Below are positions 42,898 through 51,383 of a stretch of DNA of 64,000 nucleotides, in pieces. Origin of the DNA: Pseudodesulfovibrio sp. zrk46. Lineage in GTDB: Bacteria > Desulfobacterota > Desulfovibrionia > Desulfovibrionales > Desulfovibrionaceae. Position numbers and translations under genes: made by a program. How positions within the stretch are numbered: position 1 is the stretch's first letter; each line of letters begins with the position of its first letter. The notes beneath the pieces were generated by a model. It was not told where the DNA came from and did not search any database. It saw only the letters and a program-made list of their open reading frames with translations. The stretch is from the NCBI RefSeq assembly GCF_012516435.1, contig NZ_CP051216.1:1056001-1120000 (forward strand), in the 5' to 3' direction.

Positions 42898-44142
42898 ATG
42901 CGGAACATCGTCATCGTGGGCGCGGGTGCTGGCGGCACCATGGTCGCCAATCTGCTGCGAAAAGAACTGGATGAAGAAGAATTCGATATCACCATCATCG
43001 ACAGGGACGAGAAGCACCATTACCAGCCGGGCTATCTGTTCATACCGTTCGGCATCTATTCCAAGAAGGACGTGCTCAAACCCAAGCGGGAGTTCATCCC
43101 CGAGGGCGTCAACTTCGTCATCGACACCGTCACCAACATCGACACCAAGGGCCGCAAGGTGGAGGCCGTCAAGGGCAGCTATGACTACGACTGGCTGGTC
43201 ATCGCCTCGGGCGCACGCATCGATCCCACCGAAGTGGACGGCATGATGGACGGCTGGCGCGACACCATCTTCGACTTCTACTCTCTGGGCGGCGCCACGG
43301 CCCTGCGCAAGCAAATGAAATATTTTTCCAACGGCAAGATCGTCCTGAACATCGCGGACGTGCCCTACAAGTGTCCCATCGCGCCGCTGGAGTTCGTGTT
43401 CATGGCGGATTGGTTCTTCACGGTAAACGGCGTGCGTGACAATGTGGAAATCGAGCTGGTCACGCCGCTGGACGGTGTTTTCACCAAGCCCGTGGCCACC
43501 AAGGCGCTTTCCAAGCTGGCCGAGAAGAAGAACATCAAGGTCACGACCCAGTTCGCGCTGGACAGTGTGGATGCCAAGAACAAGCAGATTCTCTCTGCCG
43601 ACGGTCGCGACGTGGGATACGATCTGCTCGTCTCCATCCCGCCCAATCTCGGCGACAAGGCGATCACGAATTCCGGCATGGGCGACCCCATGGGATTCAT
43701 GCAGACCGACAACCACACCCTCAAGGCCGAGGGACATGATCGTGTTTTCGTATTGGGTGACGCCACCAACGTGCCCGCCTCCAAGGCCGGGTCCACCGCC
43801 CACTACCAGTCCACCACGGTGGTGAACAATCTCATCCGCGAGATTGACGGGTACGATGCCAAGCCCACCTTTGACGGCCACGCCACCTGCTTCCTCGCCT
43901 CCGGTTTCGACAAGGCGGTGTTGCTGGACTTCAACTATACCGTGGAGCCGCTTCCCGGCATGTTCCCCTTCCCGGGTATGGGACCCTTTGACTTGCTCAA
44001 GGAGTCCCTTGGCAACTACTGGGGCAAGATGATGTTCCGCTGGGTGTACTGGAACCTGATGATGAAGGGACTGGAGTTGCCACTGGAGCCGCAGATGAAT
44101 CTGGCAGGCAAGGTGCGCCGTTACGTGGAGCAGGAGGGTTAG
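42898..44142 (+). CDS. Sulfide:quinone-oxidoreductase-like FAD protein
   Basis: 414 residues from the ATG at 42898 (GGGAG upstream). The N-terminal FAD-binding Rossmann motif is IVIVGAGAGGTMVANLL, with a second region in YDWLVIASGARIDP and the FAD O-ribose motif RVFVLGDATNVPASKAGS. Cys in VPYKCPIAPLEF and in HATCFLASG fit two of the three redox cysteines of sulfide:quinone oxidoreductases; the third is not evident. Hydrophobic residues near the C-terminus suit quinone and membrane contact. The substrate may be sulfide or another sulfur species. A DUF1641 gene follows after 3 bp, a common pairing for this subtype. Confidence 0.88.
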   Translation: MRNIVIVGAGAGGTMVANLLRKELDEEEFDITIIDRDEKHHYQPGYLFIPFGIYSKKDVLKPKREFIPEGVNFVIDTVTNIDTKGRKVEAVKGSYDYDWLVIASGARIDPTEVDGMMDGWRDTIFDFYSLGGATALRKQMKYFSNGKIVLNIADVPYKCPIAPLEFVFMADWFFTVNGVRDNVEIELVTPLDGVFTKPVATKALSKLAEKKNIKVTTQFALDSVDAKNKQILSADGRDVGYDLLVSIPPNLGDKAITNSGMGDPMGFMQTDNHTLKAEGHDRVFVLGDATNVPASKAGSTAHYQSTTVVNNLIREIDGYDAKPTFDGHATCFLASGFDKAVLLDFNYTVEPLPGMFPFPGMGPFDLLKESLGNYWGKMMFRWVYWNLMMKGLELPLEPQMNLAGKVRRYVEQEG

Positions 44143-44145
44143 ACC

Positions 44146-44793
44146 ATGACTCGCGAAGACGAAATCCTCGAACGGCTGGACCGTCTCGAAGCACTCATGA
44201 CGCCCATGGCCCAATCGGCCCGCGCCATGAACGAATTCAAGGAGGAGCTGACCCCACGCGTCAACGAGCTGGTCAAGCACGTCATCGTCGAACTCGCCGA
44301 GATCGACTCCGACTTCCAGCTCTCCGACCTGACCCGACTGGGCAAGAACATGCTCCGCAACATCAACAACATCAACTACGCCCTGAACCAGCTCAAAAAC
44401 GCCATCGACTTCGTGGACACGGCCGAGCCGCTCATGAAGATCACCGTGCCGTACTACATTCAGCGTCTCGACGAGCTCGAACAAAAGGGCGTCTTCAATC
44501 TCCTCACCGCCGGCCTCACCACCCTCGAACGGTTGGCCGAGACCTATTCCGCCGAAGAGATCGAACAGATCGGTACAACCCTCGTGAACCTCACCGGCGC
44601 GCTTCAGAAACTCGGCACCCCGCAAGCCGCCAGCTTCCTCGACCACATGGCCTCCATCCCCGGCCGGGTCGACATTGCCGAACTCGAAGCCCTCGGCGCC
44701 GTCGACCTCTTCAAGGCAATGGCCGACGAAGACGTACGCAAAGGCATGGGGTTGTTGCTGCAATTAACCAAGGCCATGGCTCCTCCGGCGTAG
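44146..44793 (+). CDS. DUF1641-family protein
   Basis: 215 residues, starting 3 bp after the oxidoreductase stop. All-helical with a charged N-terminus (REDEILERLDRLEALMTPMA), a central region YALNQLKNAIDFVDTAEPLM, and a C-terminal part with ALGAVDLFKAMADEDVRKGM that fits DUF1641. Members sit beside SQR-like or formate-dehydrogenase-like genes, with no established biochemical role. It probably forms a complex with, or helps assemble, the flavoprotein. Repeat A3 begins two bases after its stop. Confidence 0.85.
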   Translation: MTREDEILERLDRLEALMTPMAQSARAMNEFKEELTPRVNELVKHVIVELAEIDSDFQLSDLTRLGKNMLRNINNINYALNQLKNAIDFVDTAEPLMKITVPYYIQRLDELEQKGVFNLLTAGLTTLERLAETYSAEEIEQIGTTLVNLTGALQKLGTPQAASFLDHMASIPGRVDIAELEALGAVDLFKAMADEDVRKGMGLLLQLTKAMAPPA

Positions 44794-44794
44794 G

Positions 44795-44918
44795 ATGCCT
44801 CCGGCGGCTGGGGGAAGGGGAGAAGGAAACCCTTTGAGAAGGGTTGTCCCTCTCCCCTTCCCCCAGACCCCCATCCCCTCTCCCTTCCTAAACTTTTTGT
44901 CGCTCGCTTCGCTCGAAT
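44795..44918 (+). repeat. Dispersed repeat family A, copy 3
   Basis: Matches copy 2 through the GCCTCCGGCGGCTGG edge, the hairpin arms (one G-to-A change) and CTAAACTTTTT, then ends in TCGCTCGCTTCGCTCG, which is the tail module of family B read from the other strand. It is placed directly after the DUF1641 stop codon and may end that transcript. Confidence 0.92.
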
Positions 44919-44992
44919 CTGGACGAACTTACCGGTAGTTTCTTCCTTCCGAACGGCACTCAATCCCACCACATTCCATCCAAGAACCAACA

Positions 44993-45141
44993 CCAGCCCT
45001 TGAGCACGAAGCCTAGAAGCTGACCAAATCGAATGCCGCCGGACACAACTCGGCTATCGGCAGCGACGAACGTCGCGCAGCACGATGCAAGGCATTCTAT
45101 TTGGATCAGATTCTTGGCGAGAACTCACGAGGTGGCCAAGC
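44993..45141 (+). repeat. Dispersed repeat family C, copy 2 (truncated)
   Basis: Matches the first ~150 bases of copy 3 at 46279 from CACCAGCCCTTGAGCACG through GGCGAGAACTCACGAGG to GGCCAAGC, then stops. The terminal hairpin block of the full repeat is missing. It directly precedes the AT-rich Sel1 segment; 45142-45261 is AT-rich with no gene. Confidence 0.92.
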
Positions 45142-45261
45142 TGGTTCTAACAAAACAAATAGACGCAATTATAGATAGTTGCTTGTATCACATTATTCGT
45201 GCAGCATGCCGCATCTACTTAAAGATAATCCTGTATGTTAACTTTCCGCCAGGAGATTTTT

Positions 45262-46176
45262 ATGGTCAAATATTGCCCATTGATAGTCATCGGCTGCTTA
45301 ATGCTACTTCTGAACCCTATTGCAAGCCTCGCATCTCCCCTTGCCCAAAATTCGACTGCAATTGAAAAATCAGTTGAAGCCCTCAACAATGGAGACATTG
45401 AACAATTTGAAAAATGGGTGAATGAGATCTATTATTCGGATTCACCCACGGTCCAGGCAGGACTTCAAGCTATGAAAAAAGAGGATTATGCCCTAGCTCG
45501 AACATACTTTGAGGTTGCCGCGAACAAAGGGAACACTGAAGCCATGTTTTTGATGGGGCAGCTTTACAGAAAAGCGTTGGGAGTATCCAAGAACGTTGAA
45601 AAAGCCTTGTACTGGTACCATAAAGGAGCAGACCTTGGAGACCTAGATATTCAGCATTTTCTTGGAACCCTTTATTTCGGGTCTGAAGACCGGAGTTTCC
45701 CGCACGATACTCAGCGAGCACTTAAAATCTTCAAGAGTGCAGCACTGTCAGGAAATAAAGATTCTTGTCTTATGTTGGGATTTCTTTCTGGGTATGGCCT
45801 GCAAGGAGAGGTGGATTTAGACGGTGCAATCAAATGGTTTGATAAGGCAGATTCCTTAAACGACCCACAAAGCCAGTACTATCTTGGAGACATGTTCTTT
45901 CAACAAAAATTATACGAATCTGCGCTGTCTTGGTTTCTGAAAGCGGCGGAACAAGGTCATACTAAGTCCATGAGAAAAGTCGGAAAGTGCTATTATCAAG
46001 GGCATGGTACCAAGCAAAACTTGGTTCAGGCCTACCGATGGTTGTCGCTGGGGAATACACATGACTGGAGTGATATACGATCAATGCTGGATAGCATAGA
46101 AAGTCAAATTACATCATCGGAAAGAGAACAAGCTGAAAAACTTATCCTAGCCGGCAAAAACAAATATCCACAATAA
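45262..46176 (+). CDS. Exported Sel1-repeat protein on an AT-rich segment
   Basis: 304 residues from the ATG at 45262 (AGGAG upstream). A signal peptide (YCPLIVIGCLMLLLNPIASLAS) sends it to the periplasm, possibly as a lipoprotein, though the lipobox is unclear. Five to six Sel1-like repeats follow from about residue 70 to 280: NTEAMFLMGQLYRKALGVS, KALYWYHKGADLGDLDIQ, KSMRKVGKCYYQGHGTKQN and AYRWLSLGNTH. Such repeats bind partner proteins. GC is lower than in the neighbours, and the gene lies between two direct copies of repeat C, suggesting acquisition or rearrangement as a unit. Confidence 0.85.
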   Translation: MVKYCPLIVIGCLMLLLNPIASLASPLAQNSTAIEKSVEALNNGDIEQFEKWVNEIYYSDSPTVQAGLQAMKKEDYALARTYFEVAANKGNTEAMFLMGQLYRKALGVSKNVEKALYWYHKGADLGDLDIQHFLGTLYFGSEDRSFPHDTQRALKIFKSAALSGNKDSCLMLGFLSGYGLQGEVDLDGAIKWFDKADSLNDPQSQYYLGDMFFQQKLYESALSWFLKAAEQGHTKSMRKVGKCYYQGHGTKQNLVQAYRWLSLGNTHDWSDIRSMLDSIESQITSSEREQAEKLILAGKNKYPQ

Positions 46177-46278
46177 ACTATTTTTTGCTGGCTTCGCTCA
46201 AAATTTGACGGAAGAACAAAGCCTTAATCCTACAACGTAAAGCTCCCCATAGCGACACACATACACATAACTCCCCTG

Positions 46279-46501
46279 CACCAGCCCTTGAGCACGAAGC
46301 CTAGAAGCTGACCAAATCGAATGCCGCCGAGCGCGGCCTGGCAATCGGCAGCGACGAACGTCGCGCAACACGATGCAAGGCATTCTATTTGGATCAGATT
46401 CTTGGCGAGAACTCACGAGGCGGCCAAGCAGGGAAAGCCGCGTTTCTTTGGTTCTTTCTTGGGGCGGCTCAGCCAAGAAAGAACCGCCGTCCGCGCAGGA
46501 C
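46279..46501 (+). repeat. Dispersed repeat family C, copy 3 (full length)
   Basis: Same order of blocks as copy 1, ending with the hairpin GTTCTTTCTTGG/CCAAGAAAGAAC (46451-46484) and CCGCCGTCCGCGCAGGAC. It is direct relative to copy 2 and inverted relative to copy 1. 46177-46278 and 46502-46639 contain no gene. Confidence 0.92.
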
Positions 46502-46639
46502 GCCCCCGGCAGGGATCAAATCAGTAACGTCGCCGCCCGCTTCGGGCGGCCTTCCTTATCTCCCCCAACCTCCATTATACTTTACAAACCCTCACAAGAC
46601 GCTCAAACTGGCCTCCTCCGTAGTTTCAGGAGAAAACCT

Positions 46640-47185
46640 ATGAGCAAAAGACTATTATTACATATATGCTGTGGTCCCTGTTCCATCACCACACTCAAGA
46701 CGCTGCTGGATGAGGGCTATGACGTCACCGGACTGTTCTTCAATCCGAACATCCATCCGTTGCAGGAATACGTGAAACGGCGTGAAGGCTGCCTCGAGGT
46801 GGCTGAAAAGCTCGGCATCAACGTCATCGTGAAAGACAACGAGTACAAGCCGCAGGAGTGGTTCCGCGCCGTGGCCTACCGGGAGAACAACCGGTGTTTT
46901 CACTGCTATGCGCAGCGACTGGAACGCACGGCCCAGATCGCCAAGAAAGGCAACTTCGACTTTTTCACCACCACGCTTCTCTACTCCAAGTATCAGAAGC
47001 ACAAGGAAATCACGGCCCTTGGCTATGATCTGGAATCGGCCAAGACCAAGTTCCTCTACCATGACTTCCGAGAAGGCTGGCAGGACGGTATCGATATCTC
47101 CAAGGAGTGGGGTATCTATCGCCAGCAATACTGCGGCTGCCTGTACAGCGAGAACGAACGTTTCCAGAAGGAGTTGAACAAATAG
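46640..47185 (+). CDS. queH: Epoxyqueuosine reductase QueH
   Basis: 181 residues from the ATG at 46640, preceded by AGGAG; longer frames run into repeat C3 and are rejected. The QueH cysteines are all visible: LLHICCGPCS near the start, RCFHCYAQRLERTA in the middle, and QYCGCLYSENER at the end, for the iron-sulfur cluster and an adjacent redox pair. RREGCLEVAEKLG also fits. It converts epoxyqueuosine to queuosine in the tRNA wobble position. The next gene starts two bases after its stop, so it leads an operon with a membrane protein, hemW and a kinase. Confidence 0.93.
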   Translation: MSKRLLLHICCGPCSITTLKTLLDEGYDVTGLFFNPNIHPLQEYVKRREGCLEVAEKLGINVIVKDNEYKPQEWFRAVAYRENNRCFHCYAQRLERTAQIAKKGNFDFFTTTLLYSKYQKHKEITALGYDLESAKTKFLYHDFREGWQDGIDISKEWGIYRQQYCGCLYSENERFQKELNK

Positions 47186-47187
47186 CC

Positions 47188-47553
47188 ATGTCCGCCGTTG
47201 AACGCTTTTCCTTCCTGTTTCGCCGAGAGGCCTTCCTGCTGGTCTTTGTGGCGGTCGCGTTTGCCATGGGTATTTCCGACGGCATCGACGGGCAGGGCTG
47301 GGGCTTCGGGCTGCTGACCATCGCGGTCTACACCACGCTGGCGTGGTTCACGCACCAGCGGCGTCACATCCCCACCCTGATGACCATACTGGTCCTCATC
47401 CTGACGGGGTCCGGCTATCTCTATGACTCTTTCACCTCACTGACCATGAGCGCCGATCCGAATATCCTGCTCATGATCTTCAAGGGCACGGTGGGCGTCT
47501 ACCTCACATGGGGCGCCCTCATCATCCACCGCGAACACCGCATCAGGGACTAG
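47188..47553 (+). CDS. Small four-helix membrane protein
   Basis: 121 residues, starting two bases after queH. Four hydrophobic segments (about 14-28, 36-53, 65-80 and 92-113) are linked by short loops, one with basic residues (FTHQRRHIPTL). I cannot name the family. hemW starts 3 bp after its stop. It is probably translated by coupling, and the operon context gives no specific role. Confidence 0.8.
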   Translation: MSAVERFSFLFRREAFLLVFVAVAFAMGISDGIDGQGWGFGLLTIAVYTTLAWFTHQRRHIPTLMTILVLILTGSGYLYDSFTSLTMSADPNILLMIFKGTVGVYLTWGALIIHREHRIRD

Positions 47554-47556
47554 ACA

Positions 47557-48786
47557 ATGGGCAAGATCTACGGCGAAGATGCCCCGGTGAAGCCCGCCTT
47601 TCCCTCGGCAGGCACCAAAAAGAACGGCTTGGCCACTCCCGGCAAGAAGGGCATCCTTCTCTACATTCACGTACCGTTTTGCCAATCGCGCTGCCACTAC
47701 TGCAATTTCCACTCGCAGGCCTTCAATCAGGTGACCTTTGCCTGGTATCATAAGCTCCTGCTGCAAGAGATCGCCCTGTGGGGCAAGCGGCTCAAGAAGC
47801 CGAAGCTCGCCACCATCTATTTTGGCGGCGGTACCCCGAGTCTGATCCCGCTCCAGCAGTTGGATCACATCATGAAGGCCATCAACAAACACTTCAAGAT
47901 GACCGACAACATGGAGGTCACGCTGGAGGCCAACCCGGACTCGGCACAGGACGTCAGCTATTTCCGGGCACTGATTTCCATGGGCTTCAACCGTCTGTCG
48001 CTGGGCATGCAGAGCATGAACGACGTGGACCTCAACACCATGGGCCGCCCGCACAACGCCTCCATGACCCTGTCATCTTTCAACGAGGCTCGCCGCGCCG
48101 GATTCGGCAACATCGGCGTGGACCTCATCTGGGGGCTGCCCGGGCAGCGGCTCAAGGGATGGATCGACCAGCTTGCCGCCGTGGCCAACCTCCGGCCCGA
48201 ACACATTTCTGCCTACAACCTGACCCTTGAAGAGAACACGGTCATGCACAAGATGTGCTCCGAAGGCGGCGACTTCCCCCTGCCCTCGGAAAAGGAACAG
48301 GGTCGCATGTTCATCTACGGCGCGGAATATCTCGAATCCATGGGCTACCTCCACTACGAAGTCTCCAACTTCGCCCGCATGGGGTTCATGTCCGTCCACA
48401 ACTCCGGCTACTGGGACGGCACCGATTATCTCGGCCTCGGCCCCTCGGCCGTGTCCACCATTGGCAAGCGCCGCTTCAACAACCCGCGCTACATGGACGA
48501 ATACGACGCCTATGTTCGTGGCGGTCTCGTGGGTAATGATTTCGAGGAGCTGACGGATGCCGATCTGCTCGCCGAGATGGTCATGCTCTCGCTCCGCACC
48601 TCCAGGGGGCTTGACCTCAATGAGTACAAGAAGCGCACGGGACATGACCTCATCAAGCGCAAGCAAACGCTCATCACCGCCCTGCACCGTGAAAATCTGG
48701 TGCGCATCAGCCACGGCTTTCTGCGCCTGACAAAAAACGGTATGCTCGTGTCCAACGTCATCATCCAACGGTTGGCATTCGAGTAG
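47557..48786 (+). CDS. hemW: HemW-like radical SAM heme chaperone
   Basis: 409 residues. The radical SAM motif in IHVPFCQSRCHYCNFHS has the C-x3-C-x2-C spacing plus the extra following residues of HemW/HemN. IYFGGGTPSLIP binds SAM, and LEANPDSAQDVSYFRAL and RLSLGMQSMNDVDLNTMGR are family blocks. The C-terminal HemN-type domain ends with LVRISHGFLRLTKNGMLVSN. There is an N-terminal extension of ~30 residues before the barrel. HemW carries heme to respiratory enzymes rather than oxidising coproporphyrinogen; the sequence fits that class but substrate binding is not proven. Confidence 0.88.
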   Translation: MGKIYGEDAPVKPAFPSAGTKKNGLATPGKKGILLYIHVPFCQSRCHYCNFHSQAFNQVTFAWYHKLLLQEIALWGKRLKKPKLATIYFGGGTPSLIPLQQLDHIMKAINKHFKMTDNMEVTLEANPDSAQDVSYFRALISMGFNRLSLGMQSMNDVDLNTMGRPHNASMTLSSFNEARRAGFGNIGVDLIWGLPGQRLKGWIDQLAAVANLRPEHISAYNLTLEENTVMHKMCSEGGDFPLPSEKEQGRMFIYGAEYLESMGYLHYEVSNFARMGFMSVHNSGYWDGTDYLGLGPSAVSTIGKRRFNNPRYMDEYDAYVRGGLVGNDFEELTDADLLAEMVMLSLRTSRGLDLNEYKKRTGHDLIKRKQTLITALHRENLVRISHGFLRLTKNGMLVSNVIIQRLAFE

Positions 48787-48794
48787 GAGCTGCC

Positions 48795-50156
48795 ATGGAC
48801 ATTCAGGAGAAAATGACCCGTCGCATTCAGGACGACGAGGGCAAGAACCGACGCGAGCTGCTCTACGAACTGCGGCTGCAGCGGCTCGAGAATCTCCGAA
48901 TGCGCGAACAACTGGGCCGTGCCCCGGAAGATTTCGAAGCCCGGCGCGAGCTCCAGTATCTCGAAAACATCGCCCTCTTCGAAGAGGCGCGGCGCAACGC
49001 CGACAATCTGGATGACATGATGGACTCCCTCCTGGGTGTCATCCGATCCATTTTTCAATGCGATCAGGCGTGGCTGATGTATCCCTGCGACCCGGACGAT
49101 CCGCACTGGCATGTGCCGTACCGCTCCACCTCGGCGGAACATCCCATCCCCATGGCGCGGGACCAGCTCATGCCGACCACGCCGGATCTGGCCGAGAACT
49201 CCCGACTGGCCCTCAAAAAGCAGAAGCCGGTGCCGCTTGGAGAAGAGAGTGTCGTCAAAGACATCCCCGAAGCGGCGCGCAAGGCTGCGGCAAAATCCGC
49301 CCTGCTCATCGCCCTCTATCCCAAGACAGGCAAACCGTGGCTCATGGGGCTGCACCAGTGCGCCGTGCCGCGCTATTGGACCGACGAAGAAAAGCAGATG
49401 TTCCAGGACCTCTCCGGCCGCATCTCCGACAACCTCTCCGCCACTCTGTTTTATCGTGATCTGGAGCAGAATCAGGAGCGACTCAAGCATCTCTCTTCCA
49501 AGCTGTTCCAAGCCCGCGAAGATGAACGCAAGCGCATAGCCGAAGAGATTCACGACGAGCTGGCCCAACCCGTTCTTGCCGTGAAGATGGGGGTGGAAAA
49601 CGCCCTCTACCTGCTGGATGACGATGCGCCCGAGGCCTTGCAGCGCTCACTGGAGAGCGCCACCAAGCTGACGCAGGAAGTGGTGACAAAGATGCGGTCC
49701 ATGCAGACCTCGCTCTATCCACCCACCCTGCGCGACTTCGGCGTCATCACCGCCCTCTGCGGATTCATGGCCGACTTCGCCAACATCTACACCACGCTCT
49801 CGGTCTACAAGGACATCGCCGTGCAGGAAGAGGACATCCCCGAGCACCTTCGGGTGGAGGTCTTCCGACTGGCGCAGGAGGCCCTGTACAACGCGGGCAA
49901 GCATAGTCAGGCTGACACCGTGACCGTAGGTTTGAAGCGGGAGAACTCCCGGCTGATGCTGGAAATCAAGGATACGGGCGTGGGCTTTGATCCGGCCACG
50001 ACCATACGCTATCCGGCCAGACGCCTCGGCCTCGGCCTGACCAGCATGATGGAGCGCACAGAGATGTCCGGCGGCACATTGGAGATCGACTCCAACCCCG
50101 GTTGTGGAACCACTATCCGCGCAAGCTGGAAACTCGATTCCATCCCGGTCGAGTAG
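48795..50156 (+). CDS. GAF-domain sensor histidine kinase, NarX/DegS (HisKA_3) type
   Basis: 453 residues, 8 bp after hemW. A charged coiled N-terminus (about 1-70) precedes a GAF-like domain (about 75-215, with SIFQCDQAWLMYPCDPDDP). A HisKA_3 domain follows with the phospho-acceptor His at about 253 (AEEIHDELAQPVLAVKM), then a HATPase with QEALYNAGKHSQA, DTGVGFDP and RLGLGLTSMMERT. No membrane segment. Such kinases phosphorylate NarL/LuxR-type regulators, and none is adjacent. Cys in the GAF region might sense redox or metal, but this is conjecture. Confidence 0.92.
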   Translation: MDIQEKMTRRIQDDEGKNRRELLYELRLQRLENLRMREQLGRAPEDFEARRELQYLENIALFEEARRNADNLDDMMDSLLGVIRSIFQCDQAWLMYPCDPDDPHWHVPYRSTSAEHPIPMARDQLMPTTPDLAENSRLALKKQKPVPLGEESVVKDIPEAARKAAAKSALLIALYPKTGKPWLMGLHQCAVPRYWTDEEKQMFQDLSGRISDNLSATLFYRDLEQNQERLKHLSSKLFQAREDERKRIAEEIHDELAQPVLAVKMGVENALYLLDDDAPEALQRSLESATKLTQEVVTKMRSMQTSLYPPTLRDFGVITALCGFMADFANIYTTLSVYKDIAVQEEDIPEHLRVEVFRLAQEALYNAGKHSQADTVTVGLKRENSRLMLEIKDTGVGFDPATTIRYPARRLGLGLTSMMERTEMSGGTLEIDSNPGCGTTIRASWKLDSIPVE

Positions 50157-50162
50157 CGGCTG

Positions 50163-51131
50163 CTACCCGACAATCACCGCATACACCACACCGACGAGCG
50201 CGATGGAAACACCGCGCAGCACCTGATTGTGCACGATGAGCTTCATGGCCATGCGCGGCTTGAAGATACCCGCATAGTACGGAAACTGGTGACGGAAGGC
50301 GCGCATAGGCGAAGACAGCACATTGCCGAGCATCAGCGCCAGGATGATCTGGACGGACGTCAGCTGCGAGTCGGCAATGAGCGCGCTTGCCGCGGCCAGT
50401 CCGGCAGTGAATTCACCAGCCATGTGGAACGCTACGATGCCCAGCGCCTCAGGCGGCAGGAAGGAAAAGAAGCCCACATTGGAGGACATGGAATCCTGCA
50501 ACCACGTGAACATGCCGAGCTGTTTGAGCACAAAGAACAGCGTGTAAATCGGCAGGGTGATCTTCAAAATCTTGGGCAGGCGTTTCTTAAAGCGTGTCCA
50601 CGTCTGTTTGACCGCATTCACCTTCTTGCGCTTGGCCTCCATCTCATCCAGACGACATGGCAGGCACCCTTCAGGCAGCGGCGGCAGCAAGTACCGCCCG
50701 GCAAACGTAATGGCCATGGTCCGCAACACTGCGGCAAACGCAGTCAGGCCGACGTACGTATATGCCACCTCGCCAATGAACGGGGCAGCGATGAAGAAGA
50801 TGGTCGGCAGATGCAGAAAGTAGGTCGGCAACGAGTTGAACAGGTTGGACAGGATCAACTCCCTATCCGATATATCCCCCTTCTCATGAGCCTCGGACAG
50901 CATGGTATTGGCCGTGACGCCCGAGAAGAAGGCCATGGAAAAGGCGGCCGCGCTGATATCCTTCAGGCGGGCACGACGGGCCAGCGGGTCAGCCAGTTTG
51001 GCCGCGTACCGGGTCCAGTGCAGGGATTCAATAAGATTACCAACGAACAGACCAATCGATATGAAGAAGGTCAACCGAAGCAGCGGGTAGAACAAGCCGT
51101 TCCAAAGTGTAGGCCATGTGAGATCGAGCAT
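50163..51131 (-). CDS. Nucleoside-recognition (Gate) domain membrane protein
   Basis: 322 residues with about eight membrane segments. The first half (SAAAFSMAFFSGVTANTMLS) and the second (FHMAGEFTAGLAAASALI) each hold a Gate-type module as seen in nucleoside-transport-related and spore-maturation-like proteins. A hydrophilic central loop of basic residues (about 165-195) separates them. It converges on the kinase gene six bases away. Substrate unknown; the family name does not prove nucleoside transport. 51132-51270 holds GC-rich GCCTCCGGCG-type fragments like the repeat edges, but no gene. Confidence 0.8.
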   Translation of the reverse strand: MLDLTWPTLWNGLFYPLLRLTFFISIGLFVGNLIESLHWTRYAAKLADPLARRARLKDISAAAFSMAFFSGVTANTMLSEAHEKGDISDRELILSNLFNSLPTYFLHLPTIFFIAAPFIGEVAYTYVGLTAFAAVLRTMAITFAGRYLLPPLPEGCLPCRLDEMEAKRKKVNAVKQTWTRFKKRLPKILKITLPIYTLFFVLKQLGMFTWLQDSMSSNVGFFSFLPPEALGIVAFHMAGEFTAGLAAASALIADSQLTSVQIILALMLGNVLSSPMRAFRHQFPYYAGIFKPRMAMKLIVHNQVLRGVSIALVGVVYAVIVG

Positions 51132-51270
51132 GAGAATCAGAATAGGATGCCGCTTCGCGGCGATGTCAGATGACTTCGCCTCCGGCGGGCAAGGACTCGC
51201 GCCCTTGCATCCCGCTTATGCGCCTCCGGCGCGGGTTATCAATTAGAGCAATTTACCTCACCCGAGAACC

Positions 51271-51383
51271 TCGAGCGAAGCGAGCGATAAAAAGTTTTGG
51301 AGATTCTTAAGAACCTTTTACAAAAGGTTCTTAAGCCGTCGGAGACGCCCCGCCGGCGAGGCGGCCCCGCTGGCAAGCGCCTC
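51271..51383 (+). repeat. Dispersed repeat family B, copy 3
   Basis: Begins TCGAGCGAAGCGAGCG, has the hairpin CTTAAGAACCTTTT/AAAAGGTTCTTAAG, in which one C-G pair of copy 2 is replaced by T-A with both arms changed, and ends CCGTCGGAGACGCCCC and CGGCCCCGCTGGC just before the panB stop. On the minus strand it forms the panB 3' region. Confidence 0.92.

Noticed and set aside
42775-44763. Minus-strand 662-residue ORF opposite the SQR/DUF1641 genes
   Set aside because: An antisense shadow caused by high GC; the plus-strand proteins are recognisable families.
46373-46639. Upstream in-frame extension of queH
   Set aside because: It translates repeat C3; the ATG at 46640 has a good ribosome site and matches the QueH N-terminus.
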